The position numbers and the translations under genes are program-made. A stretch of 64,000 nucleotides of DNA, taken from contig NZ_JAGRQC010000001.1 in the NCBI RefSeq assembly GCF_018122655.1, forward strand, positions 1,262,466 to 1,326,465, read 5' to 3'. Below the pieces are notes generated by a model. The model had not been told where the DNA came from and ran no database searches. It saw only the letters and a list, made by a program, of their open reading frames with translations. Positions 53,522 to 62,936 of this stretch are shown one piece after another (the first letter of the stretch is position 1; each line of letters begins with the position of its first letter). The DNA comes from Stakelama marina. GTDB taxonomy: Bacteria > Pseudomonadota > Alphaproteobacteria > Sphingomonadales > Sphingomonadaceae.

Positions 53522-55231
53522 ATGGGTGAATTCAGCCGTAGGTCTATCTTGATCGCTGGCACGGCGGTGCCGGCGATTGTTCTGATCCGGTCCTTTGGAG
53601 GAAGGGCTGCCGCGTCCCCCTTCAAGCTAGGGCTGTTCACCGAGGCGACAGGCGCTTCGATACCTGCGGATCAGGATGTCGTAATGACGTCTGGCCATGG
53701 CCGGGTCGGGTTGGGTGCGGCAACATACCATTTCGATTCCGCTGTAACAGCGGCGCAGCGTGCGGCTTATCCGAATGCAATCTTCGTCGCGGCGGATGGC
53801 CGCCCCTTTCGCTTGCAGGGCAACCGGCCTGAACTCGCCATGTTCGGTGGTCGCCCGGATTGGCGTGGATCGCTAAATTCGAGCGGCGACGTTATTACTC
53901 GGTCGGGAACGAACAACGCAACTACGATCCAGCGTGCGCTCGGATATTTGCAAGATTTCGGCGGTGGTACACTCGAGATCGCAGGAAGCTACGGCTTTGA
54001 TTGCCCCGTCGGCATCATCATTCCCGAAAATGTCAGTATCGCTGGAAATGGTCCTGAAGAATCGAAACTCGTGCTGACTGGCAAGCGGCTCGCCCCGGTC
54101 TTTTTGTGGGGCACTTATGGTCCCGCGATACGGACGCAGATCACACCAGTCGCTGAAACGCGCTTCGACATTGAGAATGCCCCGAGTGGCTCGCTGCAAA
54201 TTCGACTTCGAAACCGGAACGACGCATTTGCCTTTCACGCAGGCATGATCGTTTACATCGAAGGAATGCGGGAAAAGACGCACGGCAATTTGACGACGCC
54301 GAATTTGCTGCGCCGGATCACCGGCGTAAACCCAAGCGACGGCAGCATCGCGCTCGCGCAACCATTGGACGATAACTATCGGTCCAGCGCTCTCGGCTCC
54401 GCTGGCGTTCGTCGCCTAAATATGGGTACCCTGCCCTCGACGGATCAATACACGACAGATGTCACCGGCAGGAAATGGCCACTTTTCGTCGCTACAAGAA
54501 CGTCGATTACCGACATCGCGTTTGTGCAAGGGCGCGGAATCGGCTGGCCGACGCTGTATACTTCAGCATTTGATTTCACAGTCGACAACGTCGTCATGGA
54601 GGGGACCTATTACTGGGGCATGGATCCGGCAACTAACGGTCGCGTCACCAATACGCGCTGGACGTTTTCAAATCGAGCTCTCGAAGCAGCGTATGGTTCG
54701 AGCGACGTCGTGTTCGCCGACTGTGCAGCCAGCCGGATGGCGGGCGGTAAGGCTCAGGACAATGCACCTTTGGTCTGGACCAACCCTGCGGAAGGGGGAA
54801 AATCCCTCGTATTTGAACGGTTCATATTGAAAGATCCGGCGAACAAGCGGATCGGCGACGGCCACGGCACGAACGTAGCCTTCGGGCTAGTCAATTCTCA
54901 GTTGATCGATTCGGCTTCGACCGCACCCGCAGGTGGAATTGGGTTCTTCATCGGTCAATCGAGTGTGGTCAGGGGTTCGCAATTCGTCGCGAACCGAACC
55001 TCGCACCAAGCAGGCATCTCGTTTCCATCCGCGATGATCCGCGATGGCTTGTTCGAGCACAATATCGTGAACGCTGCTGGGGCTGGCGATGCATCGATTG
55101 TGGTCATGGGAAACGGGCAGGTCCTGAACAACGAAATTGGGCCTAGTGGCCGAAAGTCGCCTGCAGACCGGGTCATTCGGGGAAAGGGGCCCGGTAATCC
55201 AGCTATAAGCGGCAATCAGACGGGCGAGTGA
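53522..55231 (+). CDS. Tat-exported right-handed beta-helix protein
   Basis: The N-terminus has a twin-arginine signal (EFSRRSILIAGTAVPAIVLI) for folded export. The mature ~530 residues begin with an N-terminal domain and continue as a pectate-lyase-like parallel beta-helix (DFGGGTLEIAGSYGFDCPVG, IIIPENVSIAGNGPEESKL, and regularly spaced SVVRGSQFVANRT, DASIVVMGNGQVLNNEIG). Beta-helix proteins in EPS loci are often lyases or epimerases acting on the polysaccharide. No catalytic residues can be assigned. The frame extends to GTG 53426; ATG 53522 is preferred. Confidence 0.8.
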   Translation: MGEFSRRSILIAGTAVPAIVLIRSFGGRAAASPFKLGLFTEATGASIPADQDVVMTSGHGRVGLGAATYHFDSAVTAAQRAAYPNAIFVAADGRPFRLQGNRPELAMFGGRPDWRGSLNSSGDVITRSGTNNATTIQRALGYLQDFGGGTLEIAGSYGFDCPVGIIIPENVSIAGNGPEESKLVLTGKRLAPVFLWGTYGPAIRTQITPVAETRFDIENAPSGSLQIRLRNRNDAFAFHAGMIVYIEGMREKTHGNLTTPNLLRRITGVNPSDGSIALAQPLDDNYRSSALGSAGVRRLNMGTLPSTDQYTTDVTGRKWPLFVATRTSITDIAFVQGRGIGWPTLYTSAFDFTVDNVVMEGTYYWGMDPATNGRVTNTRWTFSNRALEAAYGSSDVVFADCAASRMAGGKAQDNAPLVWTNPAEGGKSLVFERFILKDPANKRIGDGHGTNVAFGLVNSQLIDSASTAPAGGIGFFIGQSSVVRGSQFVANRTSHQAGISFPSAMIRDGLFEHNIVNAAGAGDASIVVMGNGQVLNNEIGPSGRKSPADRVIRGKGPGNPAISGNQTGE

Positions 55232-55315
55232 TCCGAACACCTATTGCGGCGCAACATGCTTGTTGCTAGGCCGTCACCGGGCACGAGATCCTGAAAATGC
55301 TGGAGGGTACGAGGC

Positions 55316-56104
55316 ATGCAAGTCGTTTTGCTATGCGGTGGCAAAGGAACGCGACTAGGCGAAGTCACCGGCAATTCAGTACCCAAGCCGATGGTGCAAA
55401 TTGGGAGCAGCCCAATACTATGGCATATAATGCAACAGTACGATGCTGCCGGGTACAGGGATTTTGTGATTTGCGCGGGTCATCTAAGCTGGTCGATAAA
55501 AGAGTATTTCTTAAACTTCCACGCCCAGCGGGCTGATGTAACGATTTCGACAGCTGCGGGCCGTCCTGTCAAGTTTCACGACAGCTCCGATGTCGAAAAT
55601 TGGAACGTGACGATTGCCGAGACTGGTGAAGAAACGATGACCGCGGGACGCGTGAAGCGCATCGCCAAATATATCGATGGCGATGATTTCATGCTTACTT
55701 ACGGAGACGGCGTCGCTAATGTCGATCTCAACGCCCTTGTCGAATTCCATAAGTCACATGGGAAGATGATGACGATGACCGGGGTAATTCCGCCCGGGCG
55801 ATTTGGTGAGCTGGTGATCTCGGGAGACCAGATTTCCGAGATGAACGAAAAACCGATGGCGTCGGATCGGTACATCAACGGCGGCTTCATGGTCGTTAAA
55901 AAAGCGTTCATCGAGCGATTTTTGTCCGGCGATGTCGACGATATCATGCTGGAGCGGGAACCTATGATGGAAGCCGCCAAGGCCGGCGAGATGATGCTAT
56001 TTCGCCACAACGGTTTTTGGCAGTGCATGGATACGCTTCGTGACTGGCAATATCTGAATGCACTTTGGAACGAAGGCAGGGCGCCGTGGAGTCGCGACCG
56101 GTGA
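55316..56104 (+). CDS. rfbF: Glucose-1-phosphate cytidylyltransferase
   Basis: RfbF makes CDP-glucose from CTP and glucose-1-phosphate. The start MQVVLLCGGKGTRLGEVTG, SVPKPMVQIGSSPILWHIM, the YGDGVANVDLNAL region and the end NGFWQCMDTLRDW are characteristic. Length 262. Its stop overlaps the GTG start of rfbG. Confidence 0.95.
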   Translation: MQVVLLCGGKGTRLGEVTGNSVPKPMVQIGSSPILWHIMQQYDAAGYRDFVICAGHLSWSIKEYFLNFHAQRADVTISTAAGRPVKFHDSSDVENWNVTIAETGEETMTAGRVKRIAKYIDGDDFMLTYGDGVANVDLNALVEFHKSHGKMMTMTGVIPPGRFGELVISGDQISEMNEKPMASDRYINGGFMVVKKAFIERFLSGDVDDIMLEREPMMEAAKAGEMMLFRHNGFWQCMDTLRDWQYLNALWNEGRAPWSRDR

Positions 56105-57207
56105 GTGCCCCCTTTGACGGTGCGTATCGCGGCCTGAACGTGCTTGTAACCGGGAACACCGGTTTCAAGGGAAGCTGGCTCAGCCTATGGCTCAGCAAGC
56201 TTGGTGCGAAGGTAACCGGATTTTCGATAGATGTGCCGACGAACCCGTCGCTGTTTGAGCTGGCGCATATCGCGGAACTGGTCGATCATCGCTTCGGCGA
56301 CGTCGGTGATTTCGAGGCAATAAAGCGGCTCATTTCTGAGGTGCAACCCGATCTTATCTTCCACCTGGCGGCGCAACCGCTTGTCCGCCTGTCCTATCGA
56401 GAACCGCTCGCAACGCTGGCAACCAATGTGATGGGAACCGCAAACCTGCTTGATGCAGTTCGAACATGGGGCGAGAAATGCGACGTTGTCGTCGTCACAT
56501 CCGACAAATGTTATCATAACGATGGCCGGATCGAGGGGTATCGCGAGACGGATCCCATGGGTGGTTACGACCCCTATTCAATGAGTAAAGGAGCTGCCGA
56601 GCTGGTCGTCGACAGCTGGCGAAACAGCTATTTTCGGGCTCCAGACAGCAGCGCTCGAGTGGCCAGCGGTCGCGCTGGGAATGTGATTGGCGGGGGCGAC
56701 TGGGCGGCGGATCGCATCATTACCGATTGCATCGCAGCGCTCACCAAAGATGAGCCGATCGGCACTCGCAATCCGCTCGCAACGAGACCTTGGCAACACG
56801 TGCTTGAGCCGCTGAGCGGTTATTTATTGCTTGGAAGTCAATTACGCGGCGGCGCCCCGGTCGACAAAGGTTGGAACTTTGGCCCCGATCAGGACAATAT
56901 CAGAAATGTACAGCAACTCGTCGATACCCTCTTGACCAAATGGGGATCGGGATCCGCTATTCACTTGAATGAAGCTGGCGCGCCAAAAGAAGCGATCGCA
57001 CTTTCGCTAAACATCGAAAAAGCAAGAACGGAGCTCGATTGGTTTCCGGTATGGGAATTCGATCGGACGATTGCCGAAACTGCCTTCTGGTACAGAAAAT
57101 GGTTCGAAGGCGCCGACATTCGTTCACTGACGGACGCACAAATCGATACCTACATGGCCGACGCTGCGAAACTCGATGTGCGCTGGGCTCGACCGGAATC
57201 GGCCTGA
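56101..57207 (+). CDS. rfbG: CDP-glucose 4,6-dehydratase
   Basis: RfbG converts CDP-glucose to CDP-4-keto-6-deoxyglucose. It has VLVTGNTGFKGSWLSLWL (TGxxGFxG), HLAAQPLVRLSYREP, TSDKCYHNDG and catalytic YxxxK in YDPYSMSKGAAEL. GTG 56101 forms GTGA with the rfbF stop and has GGAG upstream. The gene that usually follows for 3,6-dideoxyhexoses (rfbH) is not in the window. Confidence 0.94.
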   Translation: MSAPFDGAYRGLNVLVTGNTGFKGSWLSLWLSKLGAKVTGFSIDVPTNPSLFELAHIAELVDHRFGDVGDFEAIKRLISEVQPDLIFHLAAQPLVRLSYREPLATLATNVMGTANLLDAVRTWGEKCDVVVVTSDKCYHNDGRIEGYRETDPMGGYDPYSMSKGAAELVVDSWRNSYFRAPDSSARVASGRAGNVIGGGDWAADRIITDCIAALTKDEPIGTRNPLATRPWQHVLEPLSGYLLLGSQLRGGAPVDKGWNFGPDQDNIRNVQQLVDTLLTKWGSGSAIHLNEAGAPKEAIALSLNIEKARTELDWFPVWEFDRTIAETAFWYRKWFEGADIRSLTDAQIDTYMADAAKLDVRWARPESA

Positions 57208-57211
57208 TCAA

Positions 57212-58405
57212 ATGACAATCCGGGTCTTGATGATATGCCCGGGCATGCACCCGCGTAACGGCGGACCGCCGCGCGTGGTCAATGGCAGTGCGGTGGCACT
57301 TGCTCGGGCCGGATGTCAGGTTGAAATCGTCGCGTTGGGATTTCCACAGGACGAACCCGACACGCGATCTGCATGGCCTGATTTGCCGGATGCTGACATT
57401 GCGTTGCACCTTTTCCGACCTGACTTTCCGCGTCAGATCGGTCGCAGCGCTGCGCTTCGGCGCTATATTGCCCAGCGTACGGACGATTTTGACGTCCTTC
57501 ACATCCATTGCATCTGGGAAACAGCGCTGGCCGATGCCGCAGCCGTATTTCGCGCGGCAGGTAAGCCGGTGTTGGTATCGCCACATGGCATGCTTGACCG
57601 CTGGCAGCTCCGCCAATCTTCCTGGAAGAAAAGGATTGCGCAGCGTTTCTTCGGTACTGGCGCTATGCTCGGTCGCACAGATGCCATTCTGTATGGTACC
57701 CAGGATGAAGCCAACGAAGCTGCGCATCTCGGCTTGCCTGGCAAGGTGGTGATCATGCCGAATGGCTTTTCGCCGCTGCACATACCAGATCCGCAATCAG
57801 CACAGGCAAAGCTGCTGCGGCAATACCCTGAGTTGGGCGACTGGGACCGGACGGTTCTCTTCTTCAGTCGCCTGCATCCCAAAAAGGGGCTCGACCTGTT
57901 GATCGACGCTTTTGGCCGAGTACGCCATGAATTCCCCAAGGCCGGCCTCTTTGCGGCTGCCATCGCCCAAGACCGCGAATATGAAGCAAAAGTCAGATCG
58001 CAGATCGCTCAGCTCGGTGGGGCGAATATTGCACTGACGACCGAGTTGTCGGGGCCTGAAGCGAAAAGCGTCTTCATTGTTTCCGATATTTTTGCATTGC
58101 CTTCGCATCAGGAAGGCTTCTCAATCGCCATTGTCGAAGCCGCGGGCGCTGGCATCCCGCTGTTGATCACGAATACTTGCCACATGCAGGAGGTCGAAGA
58201 TGATGGCGCCGGATATGTGGTTCCAGCAACCGTCGACGGCCTGGCGAACGGTCTCCGGCAAATCTTATCCGCAGACGATGCCGCCCTCGAGCAGATGAGT
58301 GGATGCGCGAAGAACGTCGTCGCGGCACGCTATACGTGGGATCGGGTCGCAGTGCGCCTGATCGATGCCTATGAGTCTATTCTATCCCAGAGGCGGCATG
58401 GCTAG
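57212..58405 (+). CDS. Glycosyltransferase (GT4 family)
   Basis: The 397-residue GT-B protein has an N-terminal HPRNGGPPRVVNGSA block and a C-terminal glycosyltransferase group 1 domain: FFSRLHPKKGLDLLIDAF, LPSHQEGFSIAIVEAAGAGI. Donor and acceptor are unknown. It follows rfbG by 4 bases, and the next gene starts within its last codons. Confidence 0.88.
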   Translation: MTIRVLMICPGMHPRNGGPPRVVNGSAVALARAGCQVEIVALGFPQDEPDTRSAWPDLPDADIALHLFRPDFPRQIGRSAALRRYIAQRTDDFDVLHIHCIWETALADAAAVFRAAGKPVLVSPHGMLDRWQLRQSSWKKRIAQRFFGTGAMLGRTDAILYGTQDEANEAAHLGLPGKVVIMPNGFSPLHIPDPQSAQAKLLRQYPELGDWDRTVLFFSRLHPKKGLDLLIDAFGRVRHEFPKAGLFAAAIAQDREYEAKVRSQIAQLGGANIALTTELSGPEAKSVFIVSDIFALPSHQEGFSIAIVEAAGAGIPLLITNTCHMQEVEDDGAGYVVPATVDGLANGLRQILSADDAALEQMSGCAKNVVAARYTWDRVAVRLIDAYESILSQRRHG

Positions 58406-59369
58406 CCTTGGCCGTGAAATCGGCAGAATTGCCGTTACCGGGGCTAGCGGCTTTATCGGTCGTCGGCTCGTGCGCCATCTCGAATCGAACGGCTGCACGG
58501 TCAGTCCCTGGTCCCGGCCACAGACGGACCTGCTCGACGCGAGATCAGTGGCACGGGCGATTGAGCGCGACCAGCCGGATACGATCTTTCATCTCGCTGC
58601 CACGGGCGTTTCCGCTTCGCAAGCTCATGACGCAACGGTGATCGGCTGCGACGTAGCCATGGTGGCGAACCTGATCGCGGCGGCGCCTTCCGGTACTCGC
58701 ATCCTCTTGGCCGGCAGCATGTCGGAATATGGTCGCGCCGGAAGGCTAATTGAAACCGATCGGTGCATGCCAAGTACTGCTTACGGCATCGCCAAGCTTG
58801 CCAGCGGAAGATATGCTTTAGCCTACGGTCCAAAATACGGGCTTGACATCGCAGTGTTGCGCTTGTTTGGCGTATATGGTCCCGGCGAGGCGCCAAACCG
58901 CCTCTTTACTGCACTCATCGAGGCGCTGGATGCCGGCCGTCCGGTCGACCTTTCGGACGGTACCCAACGTCGTGACTTCGTTCATGTCGATGATGTATGC
59001 GCGACAATGATGCATCTCGCCGGCATCGTCGATCTGGGCAGTGATCCGGTTATCAACATCGGCACCGGACAATCGGTTTGCATTCGCGACGTCGCCACCT
59101 GGATTGCCGATTCCGTGGGTGCGCCGCATGACCTGCTTCGTTTCGGCGCACGACCGAGGTCGCCGGGAGACGAAGCGCTTCTGGAGGCAAATGTCGCCAG
59201 GCTCACTCGTCTTGCCGGGAGTGTGCCTCCACAACGACTTTCCCGAGGCCTTTCTTCAAACCTGTTGCGGGAAGGAGCCGACTCTTATTTGCCCTTGCCG
59301 AACAGATCCGGGTCTTTTTCGCGCAACCAGGCGACCGTCTCTGCAACGCCGTCTTCAAAAGACACCTGA
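58398..59369 (+). CDS. NAD-dependent epimerase/reductase, possible CDP-4-keto sugar reductase
   Basis: This extended short-chain dehydrogenase has IAVTGASGFIGRRLVRHL, the SMSEYGRAG block, the YxxxK motif in STAYGIAKLASGRYA and RDFVHVDDVCATMM. In line with rfbF-rfbG it may reduce or epimerise CDP-4-keto-6-deoxyglucose. The start ATG 58398 lies in the last codons of the GT gene. The last ~28 residues overlap the end of the convergent gene at 59285 and look unlike the family. Confidence 0.82.
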   Translation: MASLGREIGRIAVTGASGFIGRRLVRHLESNGCTVSPWSRPQTDLLDARSVARAIERDQPDTIFHLAATGVSASQAHDATVIGCDVAMVANLIAAAPSGTRILLAGSMSEYGRAGRLIETDRCMPSTAYGIAKLASGRYALAYGPKYGLDIAVLRLFGVYGPGEAPNRLFTALIEALDAGRPVDLSDGTQRRDFVHVDDVCATMMHLAGIVDLGSDPVINIGTGQSVCIRDVATWIADSVGAPHDLLRFGARPRSPGDEALLEANVARLTRLAGSVPPQRLSRGLSSNLLREGADSYLPLPNRSGSFSRNQATVSATPSSKDT

Positions 59370-60268
59370 ACCGGCCCGGCCAGCCGCAGGGTACGATCGA
59401 GATCGACGGCGCTGGATGTGCTCATTCGAAAGGCTCGTCCCGAATCGATCGGGGACGGGAGGCCCAGCTTCTTGACTAGGTCCCCTGCCCGGCCCATCAA
59501 CAACAGCAGCCATTTCGGAATTCGGCGAGCGCGCCGCCCCGCGAGCTCGACCGAGAACGCATCGGCCCAGCGATCGTAATCGATGGTATCGTCACCGAGA
59601 TAAAAGACCCGTTGATTGCTCGCAGACGCCGGCATTTCCATGAACCAAACCATCTGGGCGGCGACGTTTCGGACATAGCCGAATGCGCGCATGATTGGCT
59701 CCGAACCTTTCGGATGCAGATAACGACCCGTGGCGATATGGCGGAAAATCTGGTTGGCGAAGCTTGGATGGTGTGGTCCCCAGATGATGGTTGGCCGCAA
59801 AATCACCCAAGGCACCGACAAATCGGCCACACGCAGCCGGCGCTCCGTCTCGGCCTTGGCTTCTCCATACACCGTATAAGGTTGCAAATAGCTCTCATCC
59901 GGCGGCGCAATGCCCGGCATTACGGTGAATTGTGTCGATATGTGAACAAACCGCTTCAGGCTTTTCGCCTTGGCCACCGCTTCGATCACGTTGGACGTGC
60001 CGTCGATGGTCGTCGTGAATTGATCAAGTTCCGTAATTGCGACGTCGATGTCGCTTGCCAAATGGATCAGATAATGCGGGTCAAAGTTCGCCACCTCCAA
60101 ATCGAGACGTTGCTTGTCCCTAACGTCGGCTTCGATCCAGCAGTCGGTCTGCTCCGGGAAATGTGGAGGCGCGATGTCGTAGTTCGCGATCTCGTACCCT
60201 TTCGACTGCAGAATCTTGACGACTTCCCCGCCGATAAAGCCGGAGGCTCCCGTCAGAAAGACCCGCAT
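59285..60268 (-). CDS. NAD-dependent epimerase/dehydratase (extended SDR)
   Basis: It has the Rossmann motif MRVFLTGASGFIGGEVVKIL, HLASDIDVAITELDQF, HISTQFTVMPG and YxxxK in YTVYGEAKAETERR, with a RPTIIWGPHHPSFANQ substrate region. The start ATG 60268 fits the family. It is the last of the leftward genes (sulfotransferase, WcaF-like, this one), which meet the rightward block tail to tail. The substrate is unknown; a nucleotide-sugar or a lipid-linked sugar is possible. Confidence 0.85.
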   Translation of the reverse strand: MRVFLTGASGFIGGEVVKILQSKGYEIANYDIAPPHFPEQTDCWIEADVRDKQRLDLEVANFDPHYLIHLASDIDVAITELDQFTTTIDGTSNVIEAVAKAKSLKRFVHISTQFTVMPGIAPPDESYLQPYTVYGEAKAETERRLRVADLSVPWVILRPTIIWGPHHPSFANQIFRHIATGRYLHPKGSEPIMRAFGYVRNVAAQMVWFMEMPASASNQRVFYLGDDTIDYDRWADAFSVELAGRRARRIPKWLLLLMGRAGDLVKKLGLPSPIDSGRAFRMSTSSAVDLDRTLRLAGPVQVSFEDGVAETVAWLREKDPDLFGKGK

Positions 60269-60285
60269 TCCAGGAGTACCTCCAG

Positions 60286-60852
60286 TCACAGGAATCTGCT
60301 CCTCTTGCGTATCTCGACCGCAGGATTGCCGGCGTAAACCGTCCAAGGCTCCAAATCCTTCATGGCCACCCCGCGCGCACCCAACACAGCGCCTTCACCC
60401 ACAGTTACGCCGGGGCCCACGAAGGATGACGAGGCTAACCATGCGTGGGAGCAAATGCGGATCGGACGGGTCTGAAGCTGAAACGTCTCGCTATCGAAAT
60501 CATGAGTGCCGGTGACCAGATGTACAAATTGCGCGACTTCGGCGTAAGGTTCAAGAACGACCTTCGCCATACAATAGCAGTGAACGTTCCAGCCAAGAAC
60601 GGCGCCTTCACCTATTTCGAGATTGGACGGATACCAGATATAGGCAGATGGATAAACGCGGGCACCCTTGGCGACTTTCGCACCCCATAGATTGAGAACA
60701 AGTCGCCGCCAGGCATAGAGTTGCGGCGGGTTCCAGCGGCAAAGCAGCATCCAGCACAATGCCCAGAGCGCCCGCAAAATGATATTCTTCCAGGTGAAGC
60801 TGCGGGATCTCCGCTTTGAGTCGAACCGTCCGCCTGGCAAGATTTCGGTCAT
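60286..60852 (-). CDS. WcaF-like acetyltransferase (left-handed beta-helix)
   Basis: The 188-residue product resembles the putative colanic acid acetyltransferase WcaF: FTWKNIILRALWALCWMLLC, WGAKVAKGARVYPSAYIWYP, LEIGEGAVLGWNV and hexapeptide repeats ending in VGEGAVLGARGVAMKD. It would O-acetylate a sugar in the repeat unit. Stop and neighbouring starts are within a few bases of each other, so it is in an operon with the flanking sulfotransferase and epimerase genes. Confidence 0.9.
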   Translation of the reverse strand: MTEILPGGRFDSKRRSRSFTWKNIILRALWALCWMLLCRWNPPQLYAWRRLVLNLWGAKVAKGARVYPSAYIWYPSNLEIGEGAVLGWNVHCYCMAKVVLEPYAEVAQFVHLVTGTHDFDSETFQLQTRPIRICSHAWLASSSFVGPGVTVGEGAVLGARGVAMKDLEPWTVYAGNPAVEIRKRSRFL

Positions 60853-61682
60853 CTTGCACTCGCCGGCGCGTGGTCGGCCTCCACCACGGTCTCGGACGCC
60901 AATACGTCATGAATGTATGCGAGGCTTTCGTCTGTCAGCGACGCATCTACGGCCTTGATCGCCGGCAGCATCGCTCGCCGAACACGTTCGCGGAGATCGG
61001 CCGAAAACAGACTGCGGATCCGTCGCTGGTAAAAATTCGATGTGATGAACGCCTGCATCGCCGGGTTTTTAAGCCGCTTCGCCTCGTCGGCGCGGTTGGC
61101 GATGTTCGAGGGATCGATCGCGGGAAGCGCCGAAGGGTCGAGGCCGAGAAATTCGATTACCGCAGCCGCGCCGAGCGCGCGATTTTCCGAATAGGTGGCT
61201 AGGTCTACTTCGAGCACGTTGGCATCACCAAATGCCCTTTTCCAAGGTTCGATCTGCCAAGCGTAGCGGCTGTAATCGATCAGACGGGGAAAGCGATGGA
61301 TCGCATCGTTGATGTCACCCGTCACGGTTCCATGAGCTAATTCATGGCGATAATGACTGACGAGGCGCTCGACGGGATCGCGCTTGATATAAATGATCTT
61401 GAGCTGAGAACCACAAACTGAAAACGCGCGTTCGGCTATGCCTTCATGGTCGGGACGCTTGGCGTAGGCGGTCGAAGCCTCCCCCTTTATCTGACCCGAT
61501 TTTGCATCCGCGAACAATCGGCTCCAGTCATCGCGTATCTCCCCTGGCTCGGCAAACCGCACCAGCGTGTCAGGCTCTTTCTGGGAAGGAAGAAAGACGA
61601 GCGGATGCCGCAAAATATCACGGTAAAGCGTTGTCGTTCCGGCCTTCATAGCGCCAACGACAAGGAAATCTGGGAGCTTCAA
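60849..61682 (-). CDS. Sulfotransferase
   Basis: The start KLPDFLVVGAMKAGTTTLY contains the PAPS 5'-phosphosulfate loop, and IIYIKRDPVERLVSHYRH contains the 3'-phosphate-binding Arg/Ser. The family transfers sulfate from PAPS to a carbohydrate hydroxyl, here possibly an EPS residue or lipid-linked intermediate. It overlaps wcaF-like by 4 bases. The 5' side borders the IS element at 61790. Confidence 0.9.
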   Translation of the reverse strand: MKLPDFLVVGAMKAGTTTLYRDILRHPLVFLPSQKEPDTLVRFAEPGEIRDDWSRLFADAKSGQIKGEASTAYAKRPDHEGIAERAFSVCGSQLKIIYIKRDPVERLVSHYRHELAHGTVTGDINDAIHRFPRLIDYSRYAWQIEPWKRAFGDANVLEVDLATYSENRALGAAAVIEFLGLDPSALPAIDPSNIANRADEAKRLKNPAMQAFITSNFYQRRIRSLFSADLRERVRRAMLPAIKAVDASLTDESLAYIHDVLASETVVEADHAPASAR

Positions 61683-61851
61683 AGGGTTCTCCGGTCCATC
61701 GGTACGATCTTATCCCGCAAGGCGAAACCAATTTCAAGCCTGTCGCAACGCAACAAACCGTCCAGCCCAATGCTCTGCCACCCGAATCCTGGACCATTTC
61801 GGGTTAGAGTTTTCCGCCGTAGACATCCTTGGCTGGACGAGGAGCTACGGC

Positions 61852-62118
61852 ATGAAGGCATCGAAATTCACGGACGCGCAGAAATCGTTCGTCATCAAGC
61901 AGGGGGAGGAAGGCACGCCGGTGGCGGAGATCTGCCGCAAGGCGGGGATCAGCCAGGCGACCTACTTCGACTGGAAGAAGAAGTACGCAGGGCTGATGCC
62001 ATCGGAGACGCGGCGGCTGCGTGAACTGGAAGACGAGAACGGCCGGCTGAAGAAGATCGTGGCCGACCTGCCACTGGGTCGCGAGATGCTGCAGGATGTT
62101 ATCAAGCGAAAGCTCTGA
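61852..62118 (+). CDS. IS3-family transposase OrfA
   Basis: The 88-residue product has an HTH_Tnp_1 domain (GTPVAEICRKAGISQATYFD, WKKKYAGL) and a leucine-zipper tail (LRELEDENGRLKKIVADL), ending REMLQDVIKRKL. It would supply DNA binding, normally as part of an OrfAB fusion via frameshifting. It is intact. Confidence 0.94.
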   Translation: MKASKFTDAQKSFVIKQGEEGTPVAEICRKAGISQATYFDWKKKYAGLMPSETRRLRELEDENGRLKKIVADLPLGREMLQDVIKRKL

Positions 62119-62936
62119 GGCCGGATCGGAAGCGCGAGCTTATCGACGCGGTTCGGCAGGACTGGCAGGTGACTATCCGCCCGGGCATGTTCGGCTTTGC
62201 AGTTTGATCGTTCGACCTATCATTACCGGTCCCGCCGCACTGATCCGGCCATTCTGAAGAAGCGCATCAAGGAGATCTGCGAGACGCACGTCCGCTACGG
62301 CTACCGGCGGGTGCACTACATCCTGCGCCGGGATGATTGGGCTGTGAACCTGAAGAAGGTTTATCGGCTTTACAGAGAGTTGGGCCTGCAGTTGCGGAAC
62401 AAGACGCCCAAGCAACGGGTCAAGGCGAAGCTGCGTGAGGATCGTGCTCCAGCGATCAGGCCGAACGATGTCTGGGCGACGGACTTTGTGCATGACCAGC
62501 TGGCGACAGGTCGAAAGCTGCGCATCCTGACGGTGGTCGATACCTACTCCCGGCTATCACCGGTGATCGATCCCCGGTTCAGTTACCGGGCGAAGACGTA
62601 GTTGCCACGCTGGAACAGGTATGCAGGAAGATCGGCTATCCGAAGACGATCAGGGTGGACAATGGCAGCGAGTTCATCTCGCGGGACATGGATCTGTGGG
62701 CTTACCAGCGCGGTGTGATCCTGGACTTCTCCCGCCCTGGCAAGCCCACGGACAAAGCGTGCATCGAGGCGTTCAACAGCGAGCTGCGCAGCGAGTGCCT
62801 GAACGCCCACTGGTTCCTGTCGCTGCAAGATGCTTGCGAAAAGCTCGAGGCCTGGCGTAGACACTACAACGAAGAGCGACCGCACAGCGCGATCGGGAAT
62901 ATCCCCCCCGATCATGCTGGCACCCTCAGCCGGTGA
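62112..62936 (+). pseudogene. IS3-family transposase OrfB, frameshifted twice
   Basis: The three segments in different frames together give a normal integrase: ALRPDRKRELIDAVRQDWQV, then QFDRSTYHYRSRRTDPA to PVIDPRFSY, then VCRKIGYPKTIRVDNGSEF to the stop at 62936. The DDE residues are present (VWATDFVHD, RVDNGSEF, ACIEAFNSELRSEC). One extra C near 62178-62185 and one missing G near 62587-62591 shift the frame forward and back. The copy is therefore probably inactive, unless these runs are sequencing errors. Confidence 0.85.
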
